A stretch of 64,000 nt of DNA from JBDUDK01 sp040002995. Lineage in GTDB: Bacteria; Actinomycetota; Acidimicrobiia; Acidimicrobiales; Ilumatobacteraceae. The position numbers and the translations under genes are program-made. The notes beneath the pieces were generated by a model, which searched no databases, was not told where the DNA came from, and saw only the letters and a list, made by a program, of their open reading frames with translations. The DNA lies in NCBI GenBank assembly GCA_040002995.1, contig JBDUDK010000043.1:1-64000 (forward strand). Reading direction: 5' to 3'. Below, in pieces: positions 8,379-16,298 of the stretch. The stretch's first letter is position 1; each line of letters opens with the position of its first letter.

Positions 8379-9878
8379 TCAGGGTGTCCCGGTCTTGACG
8401 CGTTGGATGAGTTCCAACACTTGGTCGTACACCTGCTGACGTTCCTTCATCAGACCTGCGATTTTTTCGACCGCGTGCATGACGGTGGTGTGGTCGCGCC
8501 CGCCGAATTCGCGAGCAATGGCAGGGAAGCTGAGGTCGGTGAGCTCGCGAAACACGTACATGGCGATTTGGCGGGCCGTGACCAGGGGACGATGGCGGCT
8601 CTTGCCGCGAAGGGCCTCGACGGGGAAGTTGAAGATCTGGGCCGTGGCGTCGAGGATCGCCTGCGGCGAGATGGCCCGAGGCTGATGGTCGGTGATGATG
8701 TCGGCCAGCACCCGCTCGGCCATGGTGGACGTAAGCCGCTCGCCACTCAAACTGGCGTAGGCCGACACCCGGATCAGCGCACCCTCGAGCTCGCGGATGT
8801 TGTTGGTGATGTTCGTCGCGATGAAGTCGAGGATCTCCGGGGGAATGGGCACGCCGTCACGCTCGGCCTTGTTGCGCAAAATCGCGAGGCGAGTCTCGAG
8901 ATCGGGCGGCTGAATGTCGGTGATGAGTCCCCAACGGAAACGCCCGCGAAGACGATCCTCGAGTGTCGGGATGGCGTCGGGCATCCGATCAGATGAGATC
9001 ACGATCTGCTTGTTGGCCCCGTGCAGGCTGTTGAACGTGTGGAAGAACTCCTCTTGGAGCCCTTCCTTGCCTTCCATGAACTGGATGTCGTCGATCATCA
9101 GCACGTCGACCTCGCGATAGCGACGTTTGAACGCGGCGGTCGTGTTGGTTCGAATTGCGTCGACATATTCGTTGAGAAACGTCTCGGTGGAGACGTAGCG
9201 GACCTCGTAGTGGCTGTAGTTCTGATTGACGTACTGACCAATGGCGTGGAGGAGGTGCGTCTTGCCTAAACCGGCCGCGCCGTAGATGAACAGGGGGTTA
9301 TACGACTTCGCGGGCGCTTCCGCGACGCGTAACGCCGCGGCCTGCGCGAAGCGATTCGACGCTCCGGTTACGAACGTGTCGAACGTGTAACGCTGATTGA
9401 AGCCACCCATCAGAGGGGCATGCGACAGCTCGATGATCACGGGCTCGGCGCGTTCCTGCGACGGAGGAGCGAAGGACACGAGATCGTCTTCTTCGTCGCG
9501 CTGGACGTCAACGTCGATTTCGAGATCGGGCCGTCCCAACTCGGCAAGCGCGTCGCGCAAGAGCGCCAGGTAACGGCCCTCGATTCGTTCACGCGTCATC
9601 GAGTTCGGGACGGCGAGCGCCATGCGGCGATTTGTGAGATCCGAGGCGCGCACCTCTTGGAAGGTGGTGTGCCAAACCGCCTCGGAGATCTGAGCCCGCA
9701 GGATTTGCGCGACGGCAAACCACAGATGCTCGGCATCGGTGAGGGGGGCGACGTGACTGGGTTCTGGTGTGGCGTCCACAAGACCATCCACATGTGTGGA
9801 CAACGGAATAGGGCGACGCGCTCCGGAGTCCGGCCGCGGCGAAGGAGCGAACCTACCACCGCCGCCGGAGTTGTCCAC
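8379..9878 (-). CDS. dnaA: Chromosomal replication initiator DnaA
   Basis: This is the 499-residue initiator ATPase. Domain I (around LWFAVAQILRAQISEAVWHTTF) is preceded by about 48 residues of low-complexity sequence. The AAA+ domain has Walker A GAAGLGKTHLLHAIG, Walker B LMIDDIQF, and sensor region RGRFRWGLI. Domain IV ends with the DNA-binding signature FGGRDHTTVMHAVEKI. The start is GTG at 9878 with GAGAGG upstream. A later GTG at 9793 or 9781 would leave the two perfect DnaA boxes outside the gene, so the start is not certain. Confidence 0.96.
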   Translation of the reverse strand: MDNSGGGGRFAPSPRPDSGARRPIPLSTHVDGLVDATPEPSHVAPLTDAEHLWFAVAQILRAQISEAVWHTTFQEVRASDLTNRRMALAVPNSMTRERIEGRYLALLRDALAELGRPDLEIDVDVQRDEEDDLVSFAPPSQERAEPVIIELSHAPLMGGFNQRYTFDTFVTGASNRFAQAAALRVAEAPAKSYNPLFIYGAAGLGKTHLLHAIGQYVNQNYSHYEVRYVSTETFLNEYVDAIRTNTTAAFKRRYREVDVLMIDDIQFMEGKEGLQEEFFHTFNSLHGANKQIVISSDRMPDAIPTLEDRLRGRFRWGLITDIQPPDLETRLAILRNKAERDGVPIPPEILDFIATNITNNIRELEGALIRVSAYASLSGERLTSTMAERVLADIITDHQPRAISPQAILDATAQIFNFPVEALRGKSRHRPLVTARQIAMYVFRELTDLSFPAIAREFGGRDHTTVMHAVEKIAGLMKERQQVYDQVLELIQRVKTGTP

Positions 9879-9879
9879 A
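9772..9879. promoter_or_regulatory. DnaA-box cluster at the 5' end of dnaA
   Basis: Four DnaA-box-like sites lie here: GCGTCCACA at 9772-9780, CCATCCACA at 9784-9792, TGTGGACAA at 9795-9803 (a perfect TTGTCCACA on the minus strand), and TTGTCCACA at 9871-9879. They overlap the low-complexity N-terminal codons of dnaA as annotated. They may form a second origin half or an autoregulatory site for dnaA. Confidence 0.6.
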
Positions 9880-10059
9880 AGGCCTCTCTCGGCTGAATTC
9901 CCGGGGTGTGAGGGAAGGGCGCGGGAATCGGCTTCGTTGCAGAAAAGGGCGGCCGTCGCCTAGCCTTCCCCCGTTTGCGTCCTGCTCAGGCGCTTCGTTG
10001 ATGCGCGGCTGGGCAGGTGACGCGAGAGTGATCGGCTGTCCCTTCGTCCGGGAGGTCCC
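9880..10059 (+). promoter_or_regulatory. dnaA-rpmH divergent intergenic region
   Basis: This 180-base gap separates dnaA (minus) from rpmH (plus) and must hold the start signals of both directions. A possible plus-strand sigma-70-type promoter is TTGCAG at 9937-9942 and TAGCCT at 9961-9966, spaced 18 bases. A strong GGGAGG ribosome-binding site precedes rpmH at 10050-10055. No DnaA box is seen inside this stretch. Confidence 0.4.
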
Positions 10060-10194
10060 GTGAAGCGAACCTACCAACCGAACACCCGTCGGCGTGCCCG
10101 GCGCCACGGGTTCCGCCACCGGATGGCCACACGCGCCGGCCGGGCCATCCTGCGTGCCCGCCGCCGCAAGGGCCGTTCGCGGCTCTCGGCCTGA
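10060..10194 (+). CDS. rpmH: 50S ribosomal protein L34
   Basis: This 44-residue, very basic protein begins MKRTYQPNTRRRARRHGFRH and ends RRRKGRSRLSA, the conserved L34 signature. It is a structural protein of the large ribosomal subunit. The start is GTG at 10060 with GGGAGG four bases upstream. It is the first gene of the rpmH-rnpA-yidD-yidC-jag-rsmG run. Confidence 0.97.
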   Translation: MKRTYQPNTRRRARRHGFRHRMATRAGRAILRARRRKGRSRLSA

Positions 10195-10526
10195 TCGCGT
10201 CGGTCCGGCGCCGCCGGTCCTTCGAGCGTTTTCGGCCCGAAGGACGTCGCGTGGTGGCAGGGCCGCTGTGGGTGGTCTTCGTGGCTGATCCTTCCGTGCA
10301 ACCTCCGCAAGTCGCTTTCGCGTTTGGCCGCGCGCTCGGCTCCGCCGTGGCGCGAAACCGCGCCCGGCGCCGCCTGCGGGCCATCCTGGCGGCGCGCAGC
10401 GACGCGCTCGCGCCGGGTCTGTACCTGGTCGGTGGCGGTGCCCCGCTCGTGGGTCTGGCGCCGGGCCGGCTCGAGGATCTCGTCGGCGAGGCGCTGGCCA
10501 AGCTCGGGTCCGGTACACAGCCATGA
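10191..10526 (+). CDS. rnpA: Ribonuclease P protein component, probable CTG start
   Basis: RnpA binds the RNase P RNA and helps mature tRNA 5' ends. The core VAFAFGRALGSAVARNRARRRLRAIL is the conserved RNR-type motif. The usual N-terminal helix is present in frame as IASVRRRRSFERFRPEGRRV, but it lies upstream of the first canonical start, GTG at 10251. The only plausible site at the family's normal N-terminus is CTG at 10191, which overlaps the rpmH stop as CTGA. The frame stays open back to 10032 without any ATG, GTG or TTG. The product would be about 111 residues; the GTG start would give 91 and lose the helix. Confidence 0.85.
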   Translation: MIASVRRRRSFERFRPEGRRVVAGPLWVVFVADPSVQPPQVAFAFGRALGSAVARNRARRRLRAILAARSDALAPGLYLVGGGAPLVGLAPGRLEDLVGEALAKLGSGTQP

Positions 10527-10756
10527 GTGCGGCCACGAGGCTGGTGGTCTGGTACCAGCGAGCGCGGGAAGGGCGTCTCTCCCCATGCCGCTTCGTGCCC
10601 TCGTGCTCGACGTACGCGCTCGAAGCGCTGCGCGACCACGGAACGATGCGTGGGGGCTTCTTGGCCCTCCGTCGTGTGTGTCGTTGCCACCCCCTTGGTG
10701 GCCACGGGTTCGATCCCGTCCCTCCCAAGAAAGCTGAGCCGTCTTGTTCCAGTTGA
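10523..10756 (+). CDS. yidD: Membrane protein insertion efficiency factor YidD
   Basis: This 77-residue protein has the YidD signature CRFVPSCSTYALEALRDHG and GFLALRRVCRCHPLGGHGFDPVP. YidD assists YidC-dependent insertion at the inner face of the membrane. Its ATG overlaps the rnpA stop (ATGA) and its end overlaps the yidC start by 13 bases, so the group is tightly coupled. Confidence 0.95.
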   Translation: MSAATRLVVWYQRAREGRLSPCRFVPSCSTYALEALRDHGTMRGGFLALRRVCRCHPLGGHGFDPVPPKKAEPSCSS

Positions 10757-11745
10757 TGGCCAACGTCCTCGCGTGGTTCTACCAACTCACCCACAGCTAC
10801 GCGGGGGCAATCGCCCTGCTCACGCTCACCGTGATGATCCTGCTGCTGCCGCTGACGCTCAAGGGCACCAAGTCGATGATCCAGATGCAGCGGCTGCAGC
10901 CCGAGATAAAACGCATTCAGCAACAGTTCAAGGGCGACCGGCAAGAACTCAACGCCGAGTTGATGAAGTTCTACCAGGCTAACGGCATCAACCCGCTCGG
11001 CGGGTGCCTGCCGATGGTGCTGCAGTTTCCCGTCTTCATCGTGATGTACCGCGTGATCCGCAAACTCACGGAGCTGTGCACCGCGGACCTGGTCAAGGCG
11101 GCCAAATGCAGCGTGGCGGGCAACTTCCACCCGAGTTACCTGAGCAAGAACAGCCTGATGTCGCAGCATCTTTCGAAGTCGCACGAGATGCTGTCGTTCG
11201 GCCTCGACCTCTCGAAGAGCGCGCTGGATCAACTCCGCGATTCGTTCGGAAAGGGGCTTCCGTATCTCGTGCTGGTGCTTTTCGTGGCGGCCACGAGCTA
11301 CTACCAGCAGCGCCAAGTGATGGCCCGGTCGGCGACCACGGGCCAGGCGATGAACCAGCAGCAGATGATGCTGTTGCGCTTCGTCCCCCTCATCTTCGGA
11401 GTGTTTTCGATGTGGTTCCCGTCGGCCCTGATCGTGTACTTCCTGGTGTCGAACCTGTTCCGCATCGCCCAGCAGTCCTACATCACGAGGGCGTTCTACA
11501 AGAACGGACCGGCCCTTGCCGGCGCCGGTGGACCCGTAATCACGACCACCGCCACCGACACCCCCAAGATCGAAAAGGCCGCGAAGCCGACGCCCAAGGC
11601 GAAGCCGACGCCGAAGGCCAAGCCGACACCCAAAGCCAAAGGGCAGCCGACCCCGAGACCGGGTCCGGCGCCCACTTCTCGGACCACCCCCCCGAGCCGA
11701 CCGAAACCGACAGGGCGGGTCAGCCCGCCCAAGAAGAAGCCGTAG
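10744..11745 (+). CDS. yidC: Membrane protein insertase YidC/Oxa1
   Basis: This 333-residue insertase has about five transmembrane segments. The first hydrophobic stretch, YAGAIALLTLTVMILLLPLT, is followed by a cytoplasmic coiled region (MQRLQPEIKRIQQQFKGDRQ) and NPLGGCLPMVLQFPVFIVMY. The C-terminal tail of about 70 residues is low-complexity Lys/Pro/Thr (repeated KPTPKA), probably ribosome- or rRNA-contacting. The start is TTG at 10744, with an in-frame ATG at 10756. Confidence 0.95.
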   Translation: MFQLMANVLAWFYQLTHSYAGAIALLTLTVMILLLPLTLKGTKSMIQMQRLQPEIKRIQQQFKGDRQELNAELMKFYQANGINPLGGCLPMVLQFPVFIVMYRVIRKLTELCTADLVKAAKCSVAGNFHPSYLSKNSLMSQHLSKSHEMLSFGLDLSKSALDQLRDSFGKGLPYLVLVLFVAATSYYQQRQVMARSATTGQAMNQQQMMLLRFVPLIFGVFSMWFPSALIVYFLVSNLFRIAQQSYITRAFYKNGPALAGAGGPVITTTATDTPKIEKAAKPTPKAKPTPKAKPTPKAKGQPTPRPGPAPTSRTTPPSRPKPTGRVSPPKKKP

Positions 11746-11746
11746 C

Positions 11747-12505
11747 GTGGAGTGGGTCGAGACGACGGGCCGAACCGTCGAAGAAGCCAAGGAGCTCGCG
11801 CTCGACCAGTTGGGCGTGGCCGACGAGGACGCGGAATTCGACATCCTCGATGAACCGCGTACCGGACTGTTCGGACGCCTGAAGACCGAGGCTCGCGTGC
11901 GCGCCCGAGTTCGGCCGACCCGGCCTCGACCCAAGATCGAGCGTCGTGAGCGCCGCCCTCGCCGCTCGTCCTCGAGCGAGCGCGGGGCCGTCGCCGTCGC
12001 GCCGGCGCCCCCGTCGGGCGCCCCCACCCCACCGCCACTGGCGAAGGAGACAGATATGGCTGAGCAGACAGACCGTGCCGTCCACTTCCTCGAGGGTCTC
12101 CTCGATGCGTTCGGGCTCGAGGCAACCTTCGACCATGTGGAGGACGGTGACGATGTCGAGGTGCGGGTCCACGGCGACGACCTGGGCATCCTGATCGGTC
12201 CGCGCGGTCAGACGCTCTCGTCGATTCAGGATCTCACCCGGCTGGCCGCGCAGCGTGAAGCGGGGCGGGAGGGTCGCCTGCATATCGATATTGGCGGGTA
12301 CCGAGAGCGCCGCCGTCATGCCCTCGAGCGGTTCGCCCGTGACGTGGCGACCGAAGTCATATCGACGGGGGAAGCCCGGGCCCTCGAGCCGATGAGCGCC
12401 GCCGACCGCAAGGTGATCCACGACACCGCGGCCACCATCGATGGCATCCAGACCTCGTCGGAGGGCGAAGAGCCCCAACGGCGGGTGGTCATCCGCCCGT
12501 CCTGA
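11747..12505 (+). CDS. jag: Jag/KhpB-type RNA-binding protein (Jag-N, KH, R3H)
   Basis: This 252-residue protein starts with a Jag-N domain (MEWVETTGRTVEEAKELALDQLG). A basic linker follows, then a KH domain with the GPRGQTLSSIQDLTRLA loop, and a C-terminal R3H domain (ARALEPMSAADRKVIHDTAA). KhpB/Jag proteins bind RNA and influence cell elongation. The start is GTG at 11747, one base after the yidC stop. The protein's last residues are encoded up to the TGATG junction with rsmG. Confidence 0.93.
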   Translation: MEWVETTGRTVEEAKELALDQLGVADEDAEFDILDEPRTGLFGRLKTEARVRARVRPTRPRPKIERRERRPRRSSSSERGAVAVAPAPPSGAPTPPPLAKETDMAEQTDRAVHFLEGLLDAFGLEATFDHVEDGDDVEVRVHGDDLGILIGPRGQTLSSIQDLTRLAAQREAGREGRLHIDIGGYRERRRHALERFARDVATEVISTGEARALEPMSAADRKVIHDTAATIDGIQTSSEGEEPQRRVVIRPS

Positions 12506-13092
12506 TGCCGGCGACTCTCCCCGAGGTGCTGGCCGAGGCATTGCGCCTTGGCCACCTCGGGGGCGAAAGCATCGATGCCCATATCGAGCACGGCCGGCGC
12601 TTTCTCGCGGCGCTGCCCGACGCCGCACTTCGTGTTCTAGACCTTGGCAGCGGCGGTGGGATCCCTGGGCTGGTCTTGGCCGCGGATCGTCCGGAATGGA
12701 ACATGGTGCTCCTCGACCGCCGAGCACAGCGGACCGATTTCCTGCTTAGGGCAGTAGGACGTCTCGAATTTCCCAACCTCGAGGTGGTCACGGGCGACGC
12801 GTCGGTGCTCGCACACAACGTGGAACATCGTGGGGCCTACGACGCGGTGGTGGCCCGCGCTTTTGGCCCACCGGCCGCCACCGCCGAGGCTGCGGCGGGG
12901 TTCTTGCGCGTTGGAGGGGTCCTGGTCGTCAGCGAGCCACCCGACCGCGATGCGGGGCGCTGGCCGGCGGAGGCGCTGGCGGGGCTTGGCCTGGCGCTCG
13001 AGGATCCCGTTCTCGGATTCGTCCGGTTGCGAGCGAATAGCGCCTGTCCAGGAAAGTTCCCCCGCCGCCGACTGCGGCCGTTGTTGTTCTGA
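12505..13092 (+). CDS. rsmG: 16S rRNA (guanine527-N7)-methyltransferase RsmG
   Basis: This 195-residue class I SAM methyltransferase, also called GidB, modifies G527 of 16S rRNA, a site tied to streptomycin response. It shows motif I VLDLGSGGGIPGLVLA near residue 46, LLDRRAQRTDFL, and YDAVVARAFGPPAATAE. The start ATG overlaps the jag stop. The location between jag and parA is conserved in bacteria. Confidence 0.95.
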   Translation: MPATLPEVLAEALRLGHLGGESIDAHIEHGRRFLAALPDAALRVLDLGSGGGIPGLVLAADRPEWNMVLLDRRAQRTDFLLRAVGRLEFPNLEVVTGDASVLAHNVEHRGAYDAVVARAFGPPAATAEAAAGFLRVGGVLVVSEPPDRDAGRWPAEALAGLGLALEDPVLGFVRLRANSACPGKFPRRRLRPLLF

Positions 13093-13096
13093 GCGA

Positions 13097-13112
13097 TGTT
13101 CCACGTGAAACA
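13097..13112. promoter_or_regulatory. parS centromere site
   Basis: The 16-base sequence TGTTCCACGTGAAACA matches the bacterial parS consensus TGTTNCACGTGAAACA exactly. It lies five bases after the rsmG stop and 82 bases before the chosen parA start. ParB binds such sites and spreads from them during chromosome segregation. Confidence 0.93.
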
Positions 13113-13194
13113 CGCGCCATGCGCGGTGGAGCACACAGACAACGCTAGGATCCTGCCCGGTCGCCGCGGCCGTCCACAGTTGAGCCGGAGCCTC

Positions 13195-14010
13195 ATGTCT
13201 GAGACCGATTCCTCGTCGCCACCTGCGCGGCCGTTGCCCCGCATCATGGCGATCGCCAATCAAAAGGGTGGCGTCGGTAAGACGACGACCGCTATCAACC
13301 TGGGCGCGTGCCTCGCGGACCTCGGCGCCCGGACGCTCGTGGTCGACCTCGATCCGCAAGGCAACGCGAGCACCGGCCTGGGCGTTGACACGCGTGGGCT
13401 CGAGTCATCGCTCTACGACGTGTTGCTGCGCGATGTCCCCCTCGAGGATTGTGTGGAGCCGACGTCGGTGCGCAACTTGTTCGTGGCACCGGCCAGCCTC
13501 GACCTCGCCGGCGCCGAGATCGAACTCGTGCCGGCTTTCAGTCGCGAGACACGACTGAAGCGGGCCCTCGAACCCGTCATGGCCGATTACGACTACATCA
13601 TCATCGACTGTCCCCCGTCGCTCGGCCTGTTGACGGTCAACGGCCTCGCCGCGGCCACCGAGGTGGTCGTGCCCATCCAATGCGAGTACTACGCCCTTGA
13701 GGGTTTGGGCCAGCTCCTCCGCAACGTCGACCTCGTTCGCAAGGGCCTGAACCCCACCCTGGAGGTCTCCGCGATCGTGCTCGTCATGTACGACGCCCGC
13801 ACGAAGTTGGCCGATCAGGTCGTCGGCGAAGTCCGCAACCATTTCGGGGAGCTGGTGTGTCGCACGGTGGTGCCGCGGACCGTCCGTCTGTCGGAGGCGC
13901 CTTCGTACGGGCAGCCGATCATCGCGTTCGATCCATCATCGCGCGGCGCGATCGCGTATCGGGAACTGGCAAAGGAGATCGCGCATGGTGCGCCGAGCCG
14001 GCTTGGGTAA
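13195..14010 (+). CDS. parA: Chromosome-partitioning ATPase ParA/Soj
   Basis: This 271-residue deviant-Walker ATPase segregates origins together with ParB. The deviant Walker A motif is NQKGGVGKTTTAINLG. DLDPQGNASTGLG and DYDYIIIDCPPSLGLLTVN (Walker B region) follow. The start ATG at 13195 has GGAG four bases upstream. An earlier in-frame ATG at 13096 lies inside the parS site and would add a non-conserved head, so it is rejected. Confidence 0.95.
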   Translation: MSETDSSSPPARPLPRIMAIANQKGGVGKTTTAINLGACLADLGARTLVVDLDPQGNASTGLGVDTRGLESSLYDVLLRDVPLEDCVEPTSVRNLFVAPASLDLAGAEIELVPAFSRETRLKRALEPVMADYDYIIIDCPPSLGLLTVNGLAAATEVVVPIQCEYYALEGLGQLLRNVDLVRKGLNPTLEVSAIVLVMYDARTKLADQVVGEVRNHFGELVCRTVVPRTVRLSEAPSYGQPIIAFDPSSRGAIAYRELAKEIAHGAPSRLG

Positions 14011-14881
14011 GGGTCTTGGGGCCCTGATCCCCAGCGAGCCCGTTCGCGACCAGTCGTCGGTGCTGCGCGACGTGCCGGTGGCCGACATCGACCCCAACCC
14101 CCATCAGCCGCGCCAGCATTTCGACGAAGAGACGCTCGTGTCCCTGGCGGGCTCGGTGCGAGAAGTCGGTGTCCTGCAGCCCGTGCTCGTCCGTCCGTCG
14201 GCGGGTGGCCGATTCGAACTCATCGCCGGGGAGCGCCGCTGGCGGGCGGCGATGCGCGCCGGCCTCGATGTGATACCCGCGATAGTGCGGGAGACCGGCG
14301 ACCTCCAGGCGGTGGAGCAGGCGTTGGTCGAGAACCTCCACAGGCAAGACCTCGGTGTGCTCGAGGAGGCCTCGGGCTACCAGCAGCTGATCGAGGACTT
14401 CGGCCTCACGCACGAAGACGTCGCCACGCGGGTCGGCAAAAGCCGGTCGGCGGTAACCAACACGCTCCGCTTGCTCCAGCTCCCCCCTTCGATCCAACAG
14501 CTCGTGGCCAGCGGGCGACTTTCGGCGGGGCACGCCCGCGCCCTCATGGGCACCCCCGACCGCGCCTTCCAAGAGGCGCTGGCTGGTCGCGCCGTACGCG
14601 ACCAGCTCAGCGTGCGCGACGTCGAGGAGGCCGTGCGCCAACGCGGCGACCTTGTCCAAAGCGACTCCCCACCCAGAGTCACCAAGGCCCGTCTCCGTCC
14701 GCCCGGCCTCCTCGAACTCGAAGAGTTGCTGTCGAGCTACCTCGACACGCGTGTGAAGGTCGACATGGGGGCCAAGCGTGGGAAGGTCCTGATCGAGTTC
14801 GCGACCCTCGAGGACCTCGAGCGGATCTATCGGCGTGTCGTGGAGCGTTCTCCCGCGCCCGCCGACCACCCTGAACACTAA
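13985..14881 (+). CDS. parB: Chromosome-partitioning protein ParB/Spo0J
   Basis: This 298-residue ParB opens with RRAGLGKGLGALIP. The N-terminal CTPase/ParB domain has ELIAGERRWRAAMRAG and VENLHRQDLGVLEEASGYQ. The central helix-turn-helix is DVATRVGKSRSAVTNTLRLL, and a C-terminal dimerisation domain follows. It binds parS (one site at 13097) and works with ParA. It overlaps the parA end by 26 bases. Confidence 0.96.
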   Translation: MVRRAGLGKGLGALIPSEPVRDQSSVLRDVPVADIDPNPHQPRQHFDEETLVSLAGSVREVGVLQPVLVRPSAGGRFELIAGERRWRAAMRAGLDVIPAIVRETGDLQAVEQALVENLHRQDLGVLEEASGYQQLIEDFGLTHEDVATRVGKSRSAVTNTLRLLQLPPSIQQLVASGRLSAGHARALMGTPDRAFQEALAGRAVRDQLSVRDVEEAVRQRGDLVQSDSPPRVTKARLRPPGLLELEELLSSYLDTRVKVDMGAKRGKVLIEFATLEDLERIYRRVVERSPAPADHPEH

Positions 14882-14925
14882 ACACAGCCTTGCCCACACC
14901 CTGTGGATGACGGCGGCTGAGCTCG

Positions 14926-15912
14926 CTATCCGGCCTGGACAGGCTCGTGCACCCACGCCCGCAGAGCTTCGACCACGGCGTGAGACACGAGTGGAGCGCG
15001 CAGCACAACCTGGGACAACGGTCCAAGCTCGCAGACCACGGCGGTCATCCGCGTCTCGCGCAGAATGGGATGGCGCATACCCGAAGGTAAGGCGCTGACC
15101 CTCGACAAGATCGGTTGAAGGCCAGCGAGGAGATGGCGAGCCAAGCGCTCGCCTCCCGGCGATCGGAAACCCTCCGTGGCGTAGAAGCTCACGCCGCATT
15201 GCTCGCTGGCCGCGGCGAAGCTCACGTAGGCGTCGGCACCGAAGTCGTTGGCCGCGCCGGCCTGCTCGGAAGGGTCTTGGCTGTCGACGACGAGCACGAG
15301 CCCTCCGGCCGCCCGGAGCGAGCGGTCGACGGCACGGGCGACGGTCACGAGTTCCGTCGTGCGGCCCAGCACCAGACGTCGCCCATGGAGTGTCCTCGGC
15401 TGAGTTAAGAGTGATTCCCGTTCCCGAACCGTCGCGATGATCTCGGACGCGTCCTCATTGCGGCTGCCGCAGCGGCGTAGGGCGGCCAGTGTCTCGTAGC
15501 CACAAATCCCGTCGATGTTCAGACCGACGTTGCGTTGGAACTCGCTCATCGCTGCCGCGGTCGCCTGACCAAAGATGCCGTCGGCTCGGCCGGCATCGAA
15601 GCCGAGGCCGCCGAGTGTGCGCTGAAGTACCGCAACATCGTCGCCGCGCATCAGCGGTGATCGAAGTGAGAGTTCGCGATCACCGAGCCGGTAACTGGCC
15701 TCAACCAGGGCCGCCCATGTCGATGCATCGCAGATGCCATCGGCTCGCAGGCCCCTGACCTGCTGGAAGCCCCGAAGGGCGTCGGCCGTGGCGGGTCCGT
15801 AGTCGCCGTGCTCGAGCCCGCAGTCGTAGCCCGCGGCGTGAAGGCGGCGCTGGAGATCGCGGACGGCCTCGCCCTCCGCGCCAAGGCCGAGAGCAGGGCG
15901 GTCTACAGGAAT
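14926..15912 (-). CDS. CwlM-like protein: two peptidoglycan-binding domains and a degenerate amidase domain
   Basis: Two PG_binding_1 repeats come first (AVRDLQRRLHAAGYDCG and VAVLQRTLGGLGFDAG, each ending in a DGI motif). About 180 residues resembling Amidase_3 follow. The zinc-binding positions look lost: no GHGG at the domain start, SFAAAS where SxHxN is expected; only the late Glu in CELGPL remains. No signal peptide is seen. Position next to trxA matches mycobacterial CwlM, a cytoplasmic regulator of MurA. No ATG/GTG/TTG lies at the natural N-terminus; ATT at 15912 or GTA at 15906 are the only nearby candidates, and the first internal ATG would delete the first repeat. Confidence 0.75.
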   Translation of the reverse strand: MPVDRPALGLGAEGEAVRDLQRRLHAAGYDCGLEHGDYGPATADALRGFQQVRGLRADGICDASTWAALVEASYRLGDRELSLRSPLMRGDDVAVLQRTLGGLGFDAGRADGIFGQATAAAMSEFQRNVGLNIDGICGYETLAALRRCGSRNEDASEIIATVRERESLLTQPRTLHGRRLVLGRTTELVTVARAVDRSLRAAGGLVLVVDSQDPSEQAGAANDFGADAYVSFAAASEQCGVSFYATEGFRSPGGERLARHLLAGLQPILSRVSALPSGMRHPILRETRMTAVVCELGPLSQVVLRAPLVSHAVVEALRAWVHEPVQAG

Positions 15913-16226
15913 TCCCCGAGCTCTTGGAGTAGTTGACCCTTCCCCTTGGCTCCGATGAGGCGCTTGGCGGGGGAGCCGTCTTTGAAGACGATGAGCGTGG
16001 GGATGCTCATCACGTCGAACCGCCGGGCCAGGTCGGGATGGTCGTCGACGTTGAGCTTGGCCACCGTGATCGTGCCATTCTCCGAGGCGATCTCCTCGAG
16101 GATCGGGGCGATCATCTTGCACGGACCACACCACTCAGCCCAGAAGTCAACGATGACCGGCCCGGTAGCGGCACCGATGATCTCGTCGAATGTCTGAGTG
16201 GACAGCGTGGTGATGGCCTGGGCCAT
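15903..16226 (-). CDS. trxA: Thioredoxin
   Basis: This 107-residue thioredoxin has the active site WCGPC near residue 32 (VDFWAEWCGPCKMIAPILEEIA) and the cis-proline in MSIPTLIVFKDG. It reduces protein disulfides and is itself reduced by the TrxB encoded upstream. Its end overlaps the CwlM-like frame. It belongs to the sigM-rsmA-trxB-trxA-cwlM type locus known in mycobacteria. Confidence 0.97.
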   Translation of the reverse strand: MAQAITTLSTQTFDEIIGAATGPVIVDFWAEWCGPCKMIAPILEEIASENGTITVAKLNVDDHPDLARRFDVMSIPTLIVFKDGSPAKRLIGAKGKGQLLQELGEFL

Positions 16227-16298
16227 GAGGACCTCACTTCAAGTGGGACAGACGGCAAATGCTACCGGCGTCGGCTTGAAAACTCGGTTTGCGCGAGT

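Noticed and set aside
9853..12189. 778-codon minus-strand open frame across rpmH, rnpA, yidC and jag
   Set aside because: Low-complexity Arg/Pro/Ser product, antisense to five well-recognised genes.
13096..13194. Longer ParA N-terminus from ATG 13096
   Set aside because: That ATG is part of the parS site and the extra 33 residues are unlike ParA; ATG 13195 has a good ribosome-binding site.
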